This document shows positions 44,343 to 52,883 of a stretch of DNA of 64,000 bases, one piece after another. The notes beneath the pieces are model-generated. The model ran no database searches and was not told the DNA's origin. It was given only the letters and a program-made list of their open reading frames with translations. Location of the stretch: assembly GCA_020161935.1 (NCBI GenBank), contig JAIUNI010000002.1, positions 744,001-808,000 of the forward strand, given 5' to 3'. Both the position numbers and the translations under genes were made by a program. Numbering within the stretch: the first letter of the stretch is position 1; each line of letters begins with the position of its first letter. The DNA is from Chloroflexota bacterium. Lineage in GTDB: Bacteria > Chloroflexota > Anaerolineae > Aggregatilineales > Phototrophicaceae.

Positions 44343-45461
44343 ATGAAGATTACCAAGTTAGAAACGATTTTTGTCGAGCCGCGCTGGATGTTCCTTAAAG
44401 TTCATACGGATGAGGGGATCGTCGGGTTGGGCGAGCCGGTGGTGGAAGGCCGCGCGCGTACAGTCGCTACGGCGGTGCAGGAACTCGGCGAGTATTTGAT
44501 CGGCAAAGACCCGCGGCGCATCGAGCATCACTGGCAGGTGATGTATCGCGGGACGTTTTATCGCGGTGGGCCGGTGCTGGTGAGCGCCATCAGCGGCATT
44601 GAGCAGGCGCTGTGGGATATTACCGGTAAGTGGTTGGGGGTGCCGGTTTACCAACTGCTCGGCGGGCAGGTGCGCGACCGCATCCGCGTGTATGCCCACT
44701 GCCATGCCGACGGCCCCGAAAACGCGGCAAGCGCAGCCAAGGCGAAGGTGGCGGAAGGCTATAACGCCCTGAAAACCGCGATTGAAGCACCGGCGCGGAT
44801 TGTAGATAACAAAGCCTACATCAAACGGCAGGTGGCTTATATTCAGGCGATGGTCGAGGCGGTGGGCGATGAGGTGGACATCGCGGTTGATTTTCACGGG
44901 CGTGTTTCCCCAACAATGGCGATCCGGCTGGCGCACGAGTTAGAAGACCTCGGCTTACTGTTCATCGAAGAACCGGTACTGCCCGAAAACGTCGATGCAC
45001 TGGTGACGGTCGCCCGTTCGACCAGCATCCCGATTGCGACCGGCGAGCGCCTGTTCACGCGCTGGGGTTTCCGTGAGGTGCTGGAAAAGCAGGCGGCGGC
45101 GATTATTCAACCGGATTTGTGCCACGCGGGCGGCATCAACGAAGTGCGGAAGATCGGCGCGATGTCGGAAGTTTACTTTGGGGCGATTGCACCGCATAAC
45201 CCCTTGGGGCCGATCTCGCTGGCTTCGGCGGTACAGGTGGATGCGGTGATGCCGAACTTCTTATTCCAAGAACAAATCACGCTGGGCGAAGGCTACCTTA
45301 AGCAGCCGTTTGTGGTGAAGAACGGCTTTATCGACCTGCCGACCGCACCCGGCCTCGGCATCGAACTGGATGAGGAAGCCATCGCGGGGAAGGTTAATGA
45401 CGGAAGCTGGCAAACGCCTCATCTGTTCCGCGATGATGATGGTTCCTACGCCGATTGGTAA
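44343..45461 (+). CDS. dgoD: D-galactonate dehydratase-like enolase-superfamily enzyme
   Basis: The 372-aa protein matches galactonate dehydratase closely in its N-terminal motif RGTFYRGGPVLVSAISGIEQ. It has the metal ligands of the mandelate racemase group in DFHGRVSP, FIEEPVLPEN and GERLFTRWGF, and the catalytic His in IAPHNPLGPIS. It would dehydrate D-galactonate to 2-keto-3-deoxygalactonate; other sugar acids cannot be excluded. No kinase or aldolase of the pathway is nearby. A 4-codon mini-frame (ATGCGTTCATGA) overlaps the start. The gene is flanked by direct copies of a 125-bp mobile element. Confidence 0.85.
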   Translation: MKITKLETIFVEPRWMFLKVHTDEGIVGLGEPVVEGRARTVATAVQELGEYLIGKDPRRIEHHWQVMYRGTFYRGGPVLVSAISGIEQALWDITGKWLGVPVYQLLGGQVRDRIRVYAHCHADGPENAASAAKAKVAEGYNALKTAIEAPARIVDNKAYIKRQVAYIQAMVEAVGDEVDIAVDFHGRVSPTMAIRLAHELEDLGLLFIEEPVLPENVDALVTVARSTSIPIATGERLFTRWGFREVLEKQAAAIIQPDLCHAGGINEVRKIGAMSEVYFGAIAPHNPLGPISLASAVQVDAVMPNFLFQEQITLGEGYLKQPFVVKNGFIDLPTAPGLGIELDEEAIAGKVNDGSWQTPHLFRDDDGSYADW

Positions 45462-45735
45462 CAATGGTTTAGTTCAAGGTTTAACGTTCAAAAACCGCAA
45501 TTGCGAACGTGATTTTAATGGCAGCAATTTCGGCAATGGCAAATGGCAATTCCTGTGCCGATTTTTATCATTCTCGGCTAAATGATTGGCAATGTTGGCA
45601 AAAAGTGTGTTTTGGACTGCCGCCGCCAAGTTTGCCAATCTTTTTATTTGCAGCAAAAGTAGTCTTTAGTCGGTAGTCGACAGTCATTAGTCCAATGCAA
45701 AGACATTTTCACCACAAAGATAAAAAAGATCCACA
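45462..45735. other. Intergenic region without a gene
   Basis: The text is rich in GGCAA/TTGCC words resembling the reverse complement of part of 24480-24610, and in repeated TAGTC words. No gene or terminator is clear. Confidence 0.4.
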
Positions 45736-45743
45736 TACCTCAT

Positions 45744-46025
45744 GGTGGTGGTTACAAAGTAAGTGGTATGTGTGAAACGGTGGCGCGGACGAGATGTATC
45801 TCGTCCCTACACGATGGATTCTGTTTGTGTTAGAGCAATGATTTATCACTTACCCTATGACCAAGTAGGACTGCACTAAGTGGTGGATGCCGGTTTTAAG
45901 CCCTCACCCTAAATCCCTCTCCCTCAGGGCGAGGGACTTTAAGGATGTTTAGGGTTCATTTTGCGATGAAATAGACACAAAATGAATTTCCACCGTTTAG
46001 TGTGGCGCTACCTATGACCACTACC
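45744..46025. mobile_element. Miniature element family 2, copy B, split by a nested element
   Basis: This is the same 125-bp element as at 44087-44211, with only two differences over the first 120 bp, interrupted by a family 1 element. Its left flank is TACCTCAT (45736-45743) and its right flank CACCTCAT (46026-46033), a 7-of-8 target duplication. Removing the 149-bp insert and one 8-bp duplication gives exactly 125 bp. Confidence 0.85.
45864..46012. mobile_element. Miniature inverted-repeat element, family 1, copy 1 (149 bp), nested
   Basis: It lies inside the family 2 element and is flanked by the exact 8-bp duplication TATGACCA (45856-45863 and 46013-46020). Left end AGTAGGACTGCACTAAGTGG; right end reverse-complemented GGTAGCGCCACACTAAACGG. 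The site is uninterrupted in copies at 44199-44206 and 50426-50433. The interior carries a CCCTCACCC..GGCGAGGGAC hairpin repeat. Confidence 0.88.
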
Positions 46026-46124
46026 CACCTCATTTTAGAACAAAAGTTTGCATAGTGTCAACAGCGGATGGTTAGAATATACAAACCCTAGAGTCACTTT
46101 TAGGGCGTAGGTCGTGGCTGCGTC

Positions 46125-47360
46125 CTACTGCGATTTCTGCTCCTTTGCGATAAGGGCGTTGGCGACCGCCAGCAAATCGGCTTTGCAACCCGGCAGAATT
46201 TGCTCGTCAGTCAAAGCCGAGACTTCGGTGATGAAAGATGGTAGGTTATTGGTGTCGATTTGTTCTGTCAGCGATTGTTCGAGAGACGATTCTACCTTGC
46301 AGGCTTGGGTAATGGATTTAAGTTTTTCGGGCGAGGGCGCAGGGACGACGATTTGAACCGCACCGTTCAAAATTTCTTCGGTATAGTCATCGAATACCGT
46401 TTGTGTCAAAGCGGGTCCACCTGCACCGTAAGGATTAGTGCTATACGCCAGCCGACCTCCATATGGGCTGATTGCCATAGCTTGTAAGAACCCCGCAGTC
46501 TGTTTTTCAATGGTATCCAGCAATTGGCCGCTATTAGCATCCCAAATAGTGATGTCATAACTCGAGCCGACTGCTGCGATGGTCTGTCCATCCAATGACC
46601 ACTCTAAGTTCCACACAGCATCCTTAGTTGCTTGTACAGTATATAAAGTGTCATATGAAGCTAAATCCCAAACCTGTACTTTTCCATTTGAGCCGCCCAA
46701 TGCCAATTTTGTCCCATCAGGACTGGTTACCAACGACACAATAAAGGCATCTGTTTTTTGCTCATGGACAATCGAGTTAGTGGATATGTCCCATAAACGA
46801 ATGAACTGATCTGCACCTGCAATAAATATTTGGCTCTTCTTTGGATGCCATGCGAAGGTTTGTATTTGTTGTGCATTATTAACTGTTAACTCACTTATGT
46901 TCTTCCCCCAAGCAGTCAAAGTAAGCTGTCGAACAAAAGCCAAATATTCACCGTTAAGACTCCATTCGATGTGTAGTGTTGTAGTTGCTCGCTCTTGAGG
47001 AAGTGTCAATAATTTATCACCACTTGTAACATCCCATATTTGAATTGTGTCTGGAGTACCCGCAACAAGTGTTCCTATCTTTTTACCGTCGGGACTCCAT
47101 TCTATGCTTACCACATTGTCATTTGTTTTAAACAATGCAATGACAGAATGATCTCGAAAAAGATGTATGCCGGCTTCACCGCTTATAGTTCCTCCTATAG
47201 CGAGTATACTTCCATCGGGACTCCAATCTAGTGCACGAACGATGTCAGTTACTGGTTGACTTTGAAATGCTAAACTCGCGTATGGGCTGCTTAAGAGAAA
47301 CCCAAGACCGATAATTATCAGCCGGATATGAGAAAGAGCCTTTTCAAGTTTGTTTATCAT
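46125..47360 (-). CDS. Secreted WD40-repeat protein
   Basis: The 411-aa protein starts with a signal peptide (KLEKALSHIRLIIIGLGFLL) and has about six WD40 blades recognised by repeated WSPDG and IWDV/LWD motifs (LDWSPDGSILAIGG, IEWSPDGKKIGTL, QVWDLASYDTL). It should fold as a beta-propeller outside the cytoplasmic membrane. The C-terminal ~80 residues are helical and end VANALIAKEQKSQ. The ATG at 47360 follows AAGGAG; a longer frame lacks a leader. The last 44 bp and downstream DNA are duplicated at 50538-50581. Confidence 0.85.
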   Translation of the reverse strand: MINKLEKALSHIRLIIIGLGFLLSSPYASLAFQSQPVTDIVRALDWSPDGSILAIGGTISGEAGIHLFRDHSVIALFKTNDNVVSIEWSPDGKKIGTLVAGTPDTIQIWDVTSGDKLLTLPQERATTTLHIEWSLNGEYLAFVRQLTLTAWGKNISELTVNNAQQIQTFAWHPKKSQIFIAGADQFIRLWDISTNSIVHEQKTDAFIVSLVTSPDGTKLALGGSNGKVQVWDLASYDTLYTVQATKDAVWNLEWSLDGQTIAAVGSSYDITIWDANSGQLLDTIEKQTAGFLQAMAISPYGGRLAYSTNPYGAGGPALTQTVFDDYTEEILNGAVQIVVPAPSPEKLKSITQACKVESSLEQSLTEQIDTNNLPSFITEVSALTDEQILPGCKADLLAVANALIAKEQKSQ

Positions 47361-47611
47361 GAGAATAATCTCCTTAGCCGAACTCACTACCATTGCCAAT
47401 TCTGATCAACGTATATCTGATTGAATGGTGTTGAAATTGAATTCAATAACGTGTAGAAGTACCAGTCGTGAAACGAAAAATTATCCTTTCCTGATTGGAT
47501 GTATCGCGTACAATAAAAAGGACGTGGGATTCGGCTACACTCATTTAATGCCGACACCATACTTGCCGAAAACCACATTTTGATAAGAACGTTAGACAAG
47601 CGGGGCATAAT

Positions 47612-48160
47612 ATGTCAACCAAAAATGTCATCAATGTTAAAGATTCACGGCGTTTTTATGTTGAATACGAACTGCCTAATTTATGTGCGCTTTGCTTAAC
47701 CGAGAATCCTCAAATACCATGGACGATTGCCCAGCAGGAGCGGGACACACAAACTCGATTCGATTTATTCAGAGGGATCGTCACCGTAAAAACAGATCGC
47801 AACCTCGACTTCAACGTAAAGGTTTGTGAAGATTGCTGTGGGGCTCTGGAAAAAGATCAGGAGCGACGACAAAAAATGTCGTGGATTATTACCGGTACGG
47901 GCATCCTCCTCATCGTCATTGGCGGATTAGGATTAGTGTACAGCCTTGATCAAAGCCCTTTTATTTATGGGCTGCTCTTTCTCATGTTGTATCTGTGTTG
48001 GATAAGCCGCGACTTCCTCATTCCATTCGTCGTTTCTTTGCTACTTCCCAAAAAACCTTTAGCGACACGATCTTTTGACGGCAAAAAGTTCACTTTCCGC
48101 AACAAGCGGTATCAAGCGGCGTTTGCTGAACTCAATCCCAAGCTGGTGTACCGGAAGTGA
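47612..48160 (+). CDS. Zinc-ribbon membrane protein of unknown function
   Basis: The 182-aa protein has two Cys pairs (LCALCLTEN, CEDCCG) in its N-terminal half and two membrane helices in its middle (ILLIVIGGLGLVY, GLLFLMLYLCW). No family is recognised. It is the only plus-strand gene between the two secreted WD40 genes, divergent from one and convergent with the other. Confidence 0.65.
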   Translation: MSTKNVINVKDSRRFYVEYELPNLCALCLTENPQIPWTIAQQERDTQTRFDLFRGIVTVKTDRNLDFNVKVCEDCCGALEKDQERRQKMSWIITGTGILLIVIGGLGLVYSLDQSPFIYGLLFLMLYLCWISRDFLIPFVVSLLLPKKPLATRSFDGKKFTFRNKRYQAAFAELNPKLVYRK

Positions 48161-48173
48161 GGAGTGATGGCGA

Positions 48174-50039
48174 TTAACCGGTGGGTGTAGGGGTGAAGGC
48201 TGGTAAATCGGATACTGACACGATTTGCAGCGTACCGTCGTCCCCACCGAAGGCGAGTTGGCTGCCGTCAGGACTCCATCCAACTGTACGTACTGTACTG
48301 CCCGATTGAATGATTGCTACCAACTGCCCCGTTCGTGTGTCCCACACTCTTACAGTCGTATCAGCCCCCCCGCTTGCGAGAAGGCGATTGTTTGAATTCC
48401 AAGCAACTGCTGCAACGATATCTGTATGTCCGGTTAATTCAAGCAGCAATGACCCATCTATTGCATTCCAAACCCGAACCGTATTATCACCCACGCTTGC
48501 AATCTTCGTTCCATCAGGACTCCAATCAACATCTTCAACGCCTATGTCGTGACCGGGGAGGACAAGCATTTGTTCTCGTGTGGCAATATTTGTTATGGTT
48601 AAAGGGTTTGCATCATAACTCCCACTAATCAGCTTGCTGCCATCTGGACTCCAGTCGACTGCATTCCCAATCAAAAGCGGAATATCCGTTTGATCGTTTA
48701 CAGTATTCCAAATTCCTATACCGCCGCCAATACCACATACAGCTATCCTTACATCATCGGGATTCCATTTGACCCATATTGCAGCACTCCCTTGTGTAGC
48801 AATGACTTTACCTGTTTCAACATCCCAAACGCGCACACCACTCCCATAGTCCGCAGATGCGGTTACTAATTTTGTTCCCGCAGCATTCCAATCTATAGAA
48901 AAAATCCCTCCAACATCGCTTGTTAGAGTTTTCAACACTAAATAATTTGAAGCATCTACAATATCAACTATGCTGTTATGAGCGATTCCCAATTTGCTAC
49001 TGTCTGGACTCCATGCCACGCTCCAAATAATTCCACCGTCATAAGTAATTGTATGAACAAGGCGGGTGGCGGTAACACCCACTTCAACGATTTGCAGTGT
49101 GCCGTCTATGCCACCATAAGCAAGTTTTGTTGCATCAGGGCTAAAAGCAGCCGTATATATCGTGCCGGGTAATTGTGAAGATGTTATCAAAACCCATGTC
49201 GAAGTATTCCACACTCTGATTGCCCCATCGTTGCTAATACTCGACAACGTGCTGCCATTTGAACTAAATCTCACATCAATTACTCGCTGTGATATAGGAC
49301 CCGTGTTTGAGGCAGTATTCGCTTGTAGTGAGTTGGTAATTACACCGGTAGAGGCATCCCAGATTTTGACTAGTCCGTTGAGTGTTCCCGTAGCAAATTG
49401 ACTACTGTTAATATTCCAAGCCGCTGAAGACAAATCGCCACCGATAGTATTGGGTTGAGAATAGCCACTGATTTGCGTAACTGTTGAAGCATTCCAAATC
49501 TCGACATTGTTACTTGATCTTAAGTAGAGTAGTTTGCTTCCATCACTGTTTGGTAAAATGCGAGAACCACCACCACTTGCTTGACTAATCAATTGCCCCG
49601 TTGTGGCGTTCCAAACATACAAATTATTGGGTGGCAACTCCAAATTACTAAATATCCGGCTTCCGTCAGAACTCCACGCAACATCTGTCACCACATCACT
49701 ATGAGCTAATGTAAACAGGAGTTGTCCAGTGGTAGTATTCCATATGCGAACGGTTTGGTCGGAACTACTGGTGGCTAATTTATTACCGTCTGGACTCCAT
49801 GCAACACCGCTAATGGACTGAGAATGTCCGGTCAAAGTCAAAAAGAGTTGACCGCTGTTCGCATTCCAAATCTCGACTGAACCATTTATCCGACCAACAG
49901 CGATTTTTTGCTGATTAGACTGCCAACTAATTGCTGAAATGGTATTAGTAGGAAGTGGCTGTGCCTTCATTTGGCTCGTGGTAAAACTAAAGGAAAGCAC
50001 CACTATAAGCACCCACATAGCTTTTACATATGTATTCAT
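48174..50039 (-). CDS. Secreted WD40-repeat protein (two-propeller size)
   Basis: The 621-aa protein has a signal peptide (AMWVLIVVLSFSFTTSQMKA) and about 14 WD40 blades with repeated WSPDGSKL, VRVWNT and VRVWDT motifs, enough for two beta-propellers. The first ATG after AAGGAT is at 50039; a frame extending to 50207 lacks a leader. It is probably a cell-envelope scaffold. The two WD40 genes and the propeller-like gene at 50591 form a local group on the minus strand. Confidence 0.85.
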   Translation of the reverse strand: MNTYVKAMWVLIVVLSFSFTTSQMKAQPLPTNTISAISWQSNQQKIAVGRINGSVEIWNANSGQLFLTLTGHSQSISGVAWSPDGNKLATSSSDQTVRIWNTTTGQLLFTLAHSDVVTDVAWSSDGSRIFSNLELPPNNLYVWNATTGQLISQASGGGSRILPNSDGSKLLYLRSSNNVEIWNASTVTQISGYSQPNTIGGDLSSAAWNINSSQFATGTLNGLVKIWDASTGVITNSLQANTASNTGPISQRVIDVRFSSNGSTLSSISNDGAIRVWNTSTWVLITSSQLPGTIYTAAFSPDATKLAYGGIDGTLQIVEVGVTATRLVHTITYDGGIIWSVAWSPDSSKLGIAHNSIVDIVDASNYLVLKTLTSDVGGIFSIDWNAAGTKLVTASADYGSGVRVWDVETGKVIATQGSAAIWVKWNPDDVRIAVCGIGGGIGIWNTVNDQTDIPLLIGNAVDWSPDGSKLISGSYDANPLTITNIATREQMLVLPGHDIGVEDVDWSPDGTKIASVGDNTVRVWNAIDGSLLLELTGHTDIVAAVAWNSNNRLLASGGADTTVRVWDTRTGQLVAIIQSGSTVRTVGWSPDGSQLAFGGDDGTLQIVSVSDLPAFTPTPTG

Positions 50040-50050
50040 GGTTATAATCC

Positions 50051-50275
50051 TTAGTTCCATGTAGTATGTTGAGAAAACATCGACTGCATTTGTTGTTCCA
50101 TCCACCAATAGCGTGCGTTGCCTGATAGAGCAGGATCGATATTTATGCCATCGCCCAAAATGTTTCGGAAACCTTGCCATGTTCCAATCTGATTGGGGCC
50201 AGCGCAAGGATTATTGTTAGTAGGGTTACTTGTCAAGTCAGTGACACGGGTTGCGAATATCGTTCTTTCAATCAT
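50051..50275 (-). pseudogene. Short ORF, possibly the 3' remnant of a gene
   Basis: A 74-codon frame (C-terminal part GNARYWWMEQQMQSMFSQH) ends 12 bp before the WD40 gene start. It has no leader, no recognised domain and no clear ribosome site. It could be the tail of a truncated gene or a real short gene; the surrounding DNA shows rearrangement. Confidence 0.3.
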
Positions 50276-50345
50276 ATCCCGTGATCTATTTTCGCATCCG
50301 CCGCCAAGCCACCGCTTTGCCCACCTTTACCGAAAATTTGTAGTG

Positions 50346-50438
50346 TCGGTGGCAGTGGACGAGATGTATCTCGTCCCTACACGATGGATTCTGTTTGTGT
50401 TAGATCAATGATTTATCACTTACCATATGACCACTACC
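50346..50438. mobile_element. Miniature element family 2, copy C (left-truncated)
   Basis: The right ~90 bp of the 125-bp element is present, including palindrome 50357-50376 and the TATGACCACTACC end, but the left ~30 bp is missing or degraded. The right flank (CATCTCGTTTTAG) matches the right flank of copy B. Confidence 0.75.
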
Positions 50439-50537
50439 CATCTCGTTTTAGAACAAAAGTTTGCGTGGTGTCAACAGCGGACGGTTAGAATATACAAACC
50501 TTAGAGTCACTTTTAGGGCGTAGGTCGTGGCTGCGCC

Positions 50538-50581
50538 CTACTGTGGTTGCTGCTTCTTTGCGATGAGGGCGTTGGCGACCG
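50538..50581 (-). pseudogene. Remnant 3' end of a WD40 gene copy
   Basis: The frame VANALIAKKQQPQ-stop corresponds to the last codons of the WD40 gene at 46125-47360 (VANALIAKEQKSQ). An ungapped match of 156 bp links 46013-46168 and 50426-50581. The match ends abruptly 9 bp before the stop codon of the next gene, showing a recombination junction. Confidence 0.7.
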
Positions 50582-50590
50582 TTTGTCGAT

Positions 50591-51625
50591 CTAATAAATC
50601 TTGCAAACGACAATTTCCCGCTTCACATCTTGTTTTCCCTGTGCCATCAGATATTGGCCGTTGGGTGATAGGCCATTAGGCCCACCCCCAGCAGTAAATG
50701 AACCTTCTGGTAAATTGGGTTCGTACTGACCGATTTCGCTAGGTTGTGCCAATACTTCTTGCTTTCCGGTTTCAATATCGTATCGAATAGCCCCAAGACC
50801 GTTCGCAATGCCGATAAAAGTCGTTGGGCTTGTCCATACAACCTTTGACCCGATTAGTAGAAATTCAACCATACTTGCTTTTTGCTGATTGAGATCAAGA
50901 ACCCAAGAGCGATAATCATTTGTTTCTGGCGTAATTACAATATACTGACCATCAGGGCTGATCCCAAAAACATTAAAGGCTTTAGGGAAAACACCGGCTA
51001 TCAGTTTTAGCTTGTCCAACTGCTGAACACTCACCTTGCCATCGGTTAACGTAACCAGTTGAATGGGACCCAGCACATTTGACGCATTGTCGAGACCTGT
51101 GAGCAAGAATTGTTGTTCATCCTCTCGCCAGATCACGTCCACGTATCCGCCACCGATACCGAGTGCGGTATCGATTTTGGCATCAGGCGCAATGACCCAA
51201 GTATCGAGGGTATCTCCATCCTGACGAGAGTATACGATGATCTTTCTATTCGGGGAAATGTTCACATTATCATATAGTCCTATGAATCCAGCCTGTACAT
51301 TTTTAAGCTGTACTGCTGCTAGGCTAGTCCCTGCGAGGTTTAATTCATCATATGGATTATCACTGAGTTTTTCTAGTATCCCGCTAGAGGGGTGATAGCG
51401 ATACCACGCATAGCGTGATTTGGTCATCGAATCATCTGGAAAGCCATTCCATACCCCAAACTCGACGGTATCCGAATCCAGCCAACGCCAATTGCCGTAC
51501 AAGAGTCCAAATTCAGTGACCAGCGGTTGGCAGCGAGAGCCGCGATCCGCTTGAGCCTGAACACCCGTTAAAGTGAGGAGTAAAATCACGGTAAGCAAAC
51601 AGAGCCGTGTTATGCGAGTCATCAT
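50591..51625 (-). CDS. Secreted protein, propeller-like
   Basis: The 344-aa protein begins with a signal peptide (RLCLLTVILLLTLTGVQAQ). Repeated blade-like segments (NISPNRKIIVYSRQD, ISPDGQYIVITP, LSPNGQYLMAQG) suggest a TolB- or WD40-like beta-propeller. No enzyme motif is seen. The ATG at 51625 has AGGAG seven bases upstream. A WD40-gene remnant lies 9 bp past its stop. Confidence 0.7.
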   Translation of the reverse strand: MMTRITRLCLLTVILLLTLTGVQAQADRGSRCQPLVTEFGLLYGNWRWLDSDTVEFGVWNGFPDDSMTKSRYAWYRYHPSSGILEKLSDNPYDELNLAGTSLAAVQLKNVQAGFIGLYDNVNISPNRKIIVYSRQDGDTLDTWVIAPDAKIDTALGIGGGYVDVIWREDEQQFLLTGLDNASNVLGPIQLVTLTDGKVSVQQLDKLKLIAGVFPKAFNVFGISPDGQYIVITPETNDYRSWVLDLNQQKASMVEFLLIGSKVVWTSPTTFIGIANGLGAIRYDIETGKQEVLAQPSEIGQYEPNLPEGSFTAGGGPNGLSPNGQYLMAQGKQDVKREIVVCKIY

Positions 51626-51899
51626 GATTAATCTCCTAGGGTACACATAAGGCTTGCCAAGAGCCAATAGCTGTCGGATTGACTCGTGCGAATAAATACA
51701 CTTCCATAACAACATAACATCGTAGTCTCTGGTATTTTCCCGTGCTGCGGCCTATAATGCCGCGTTGCGTTTAGCGGGCTGCGGGATGAATTAAATAGGA
51801 TTCATGAATTACTGAGACTTTTCTCATCTCGCAGGGATAGGCTTAAACGTTGGCTGTTGAACCCTAATCACATTTGTTGTTTGGGAAAGAAGTAAGGTT

Positions 51900-52883
51900 A
51901 TGATCGAAGTGCATGATTTAGTCAAGAAGTATGGTCAGGCGACCGCCGTAAAGGGCATTTCCTTTACCGCCAAACCGGGTCAGGTGACGGGCTTCCTTGG
52001 GCCGAACGGCGCGGGAAAGACGACCACCATGCGGATGCTAACGGGCTTCCTACCGCCCACATCCGGTCAGGCCAAAGTCGCGGGTTACGACGTGTTCGAG
52101 CAGAGCATGGAAGTCCGCAAGCGCGTGGGGTATCTGCCGGAAAGTGTGCCGCTCTACCGCGACATGACGGCGCTGGCGTATCTGATGTATATGGGGGAGA
52201 TACGCGGTGTCAAGAATCGGCGTGAAAAAGGGTTGGAAGTGTTGGAGCGCGTCGGGTTAAAAGACCGCGCCACCAGCCGCATCCGTACGCTTTCGAAAGG
52301 GATGCGGCAGCGCGTGGGTTTGGCGCAAGCCTTGCTGCACGACCCCGAAGTGTTGATCCTCGACGAGCCGACCATCGGCCTCGACCCATTCCAAGTGCTG
52401 GAACTGCGTGAGATCGTGCGTGAACTGGGACGCAGCCACACGCTGCTGTTCAGCACCCACATCCTCTCGGAAGCCGAGCAAGTTTGCGACAACATCATCA
52501 TCATCAATCACGGGCAGATTACGGCGGAAGGCTCGCCGAGCGAACTGCGCGCCAACCTCGAACGCGGCGGGCGTGTGCTGCTGCGCTTGAACGTGCCGCC
52601 GCAAGACGCGCTTGACCTGATCCAAACGCTGCCGGAAGTCGCCACGGCGCACGTCAGCAACGCCAACGACGGCATCATCGCCGAGCCGGTCAACCCGAAC
52701 ACCGATCCGCGCCCGGCGATTGCCCGCGCGGTCATCGGCAAAGGTTGGGATTTGATCGAGCTGCGCCCCTTAGCTGTTAATCTTGAAGAAATCTTCCTCG
52801 AAGTCACCCGCCAGCAGGATGAAGTCGCCGCGACTGAGGCCGGAGCGGAGGATGACGCGGTGGAAAGTGAGGCTGTATCGTGA
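51900..52883 (+). CDS. ABC transporter ATPase of a Gld-like exporter
   Basis: The 327-aa ATP-binding subunit has Walker A GPNGAGKTT, Q-loop region, signature LSKGMRQRVGLAQAL, Walker B VLILDEPTIGLDP and switch FSTHILSEAE. Its C-terminal ~90 residues form an acidic extension. It heads a four-gene operon and overlaps the permease start by 4 bp (ATP hydrolysis drives the permease at 52880). Confidence 0.95.
   Translation: MIEVHDLVKKYGQATAVKGISFTAKPGQVTGFLGPNGAGKTTTMRMLTGFLPPTSGQAKVAGYDVFEQSMEVRKRVGYLPESVPLYRDMTALAYLMYMGEIRGVKNRREKGLEVLERVGLKDRATSRIRTLSKGMRQRVGLAQALLHDPEVLILDEPTIGLDPFQVLELREIVRELGRSHTLLFSTHILSEAEQVCDNIIIINHGQITAEGSPSELRANLERGGRVLLRLNVPPQDALDLIQTLPEVATAHVSNANDGIIAEPVNPNTDPRPAIARAVIGKGWDLIELRPLAVNLEEIFLEVTRQQDEVAATEAGAEDDAVESEAVS

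Noticed and set aside
44331..44346. Leader-peptide attenuator upstream of the dgoD-like gene
   Set aside because: A 4-codon mini-frame overlaps the start, but there is no terminator/antiterminator pair to support attenuation.
44087..46025. Possible intact insertion sequence around the dgoD-like gene
   Set aside because: No transposase gene lies within or near; each element copy has its own target duplication, pointing to separate insertions of miniature elements.
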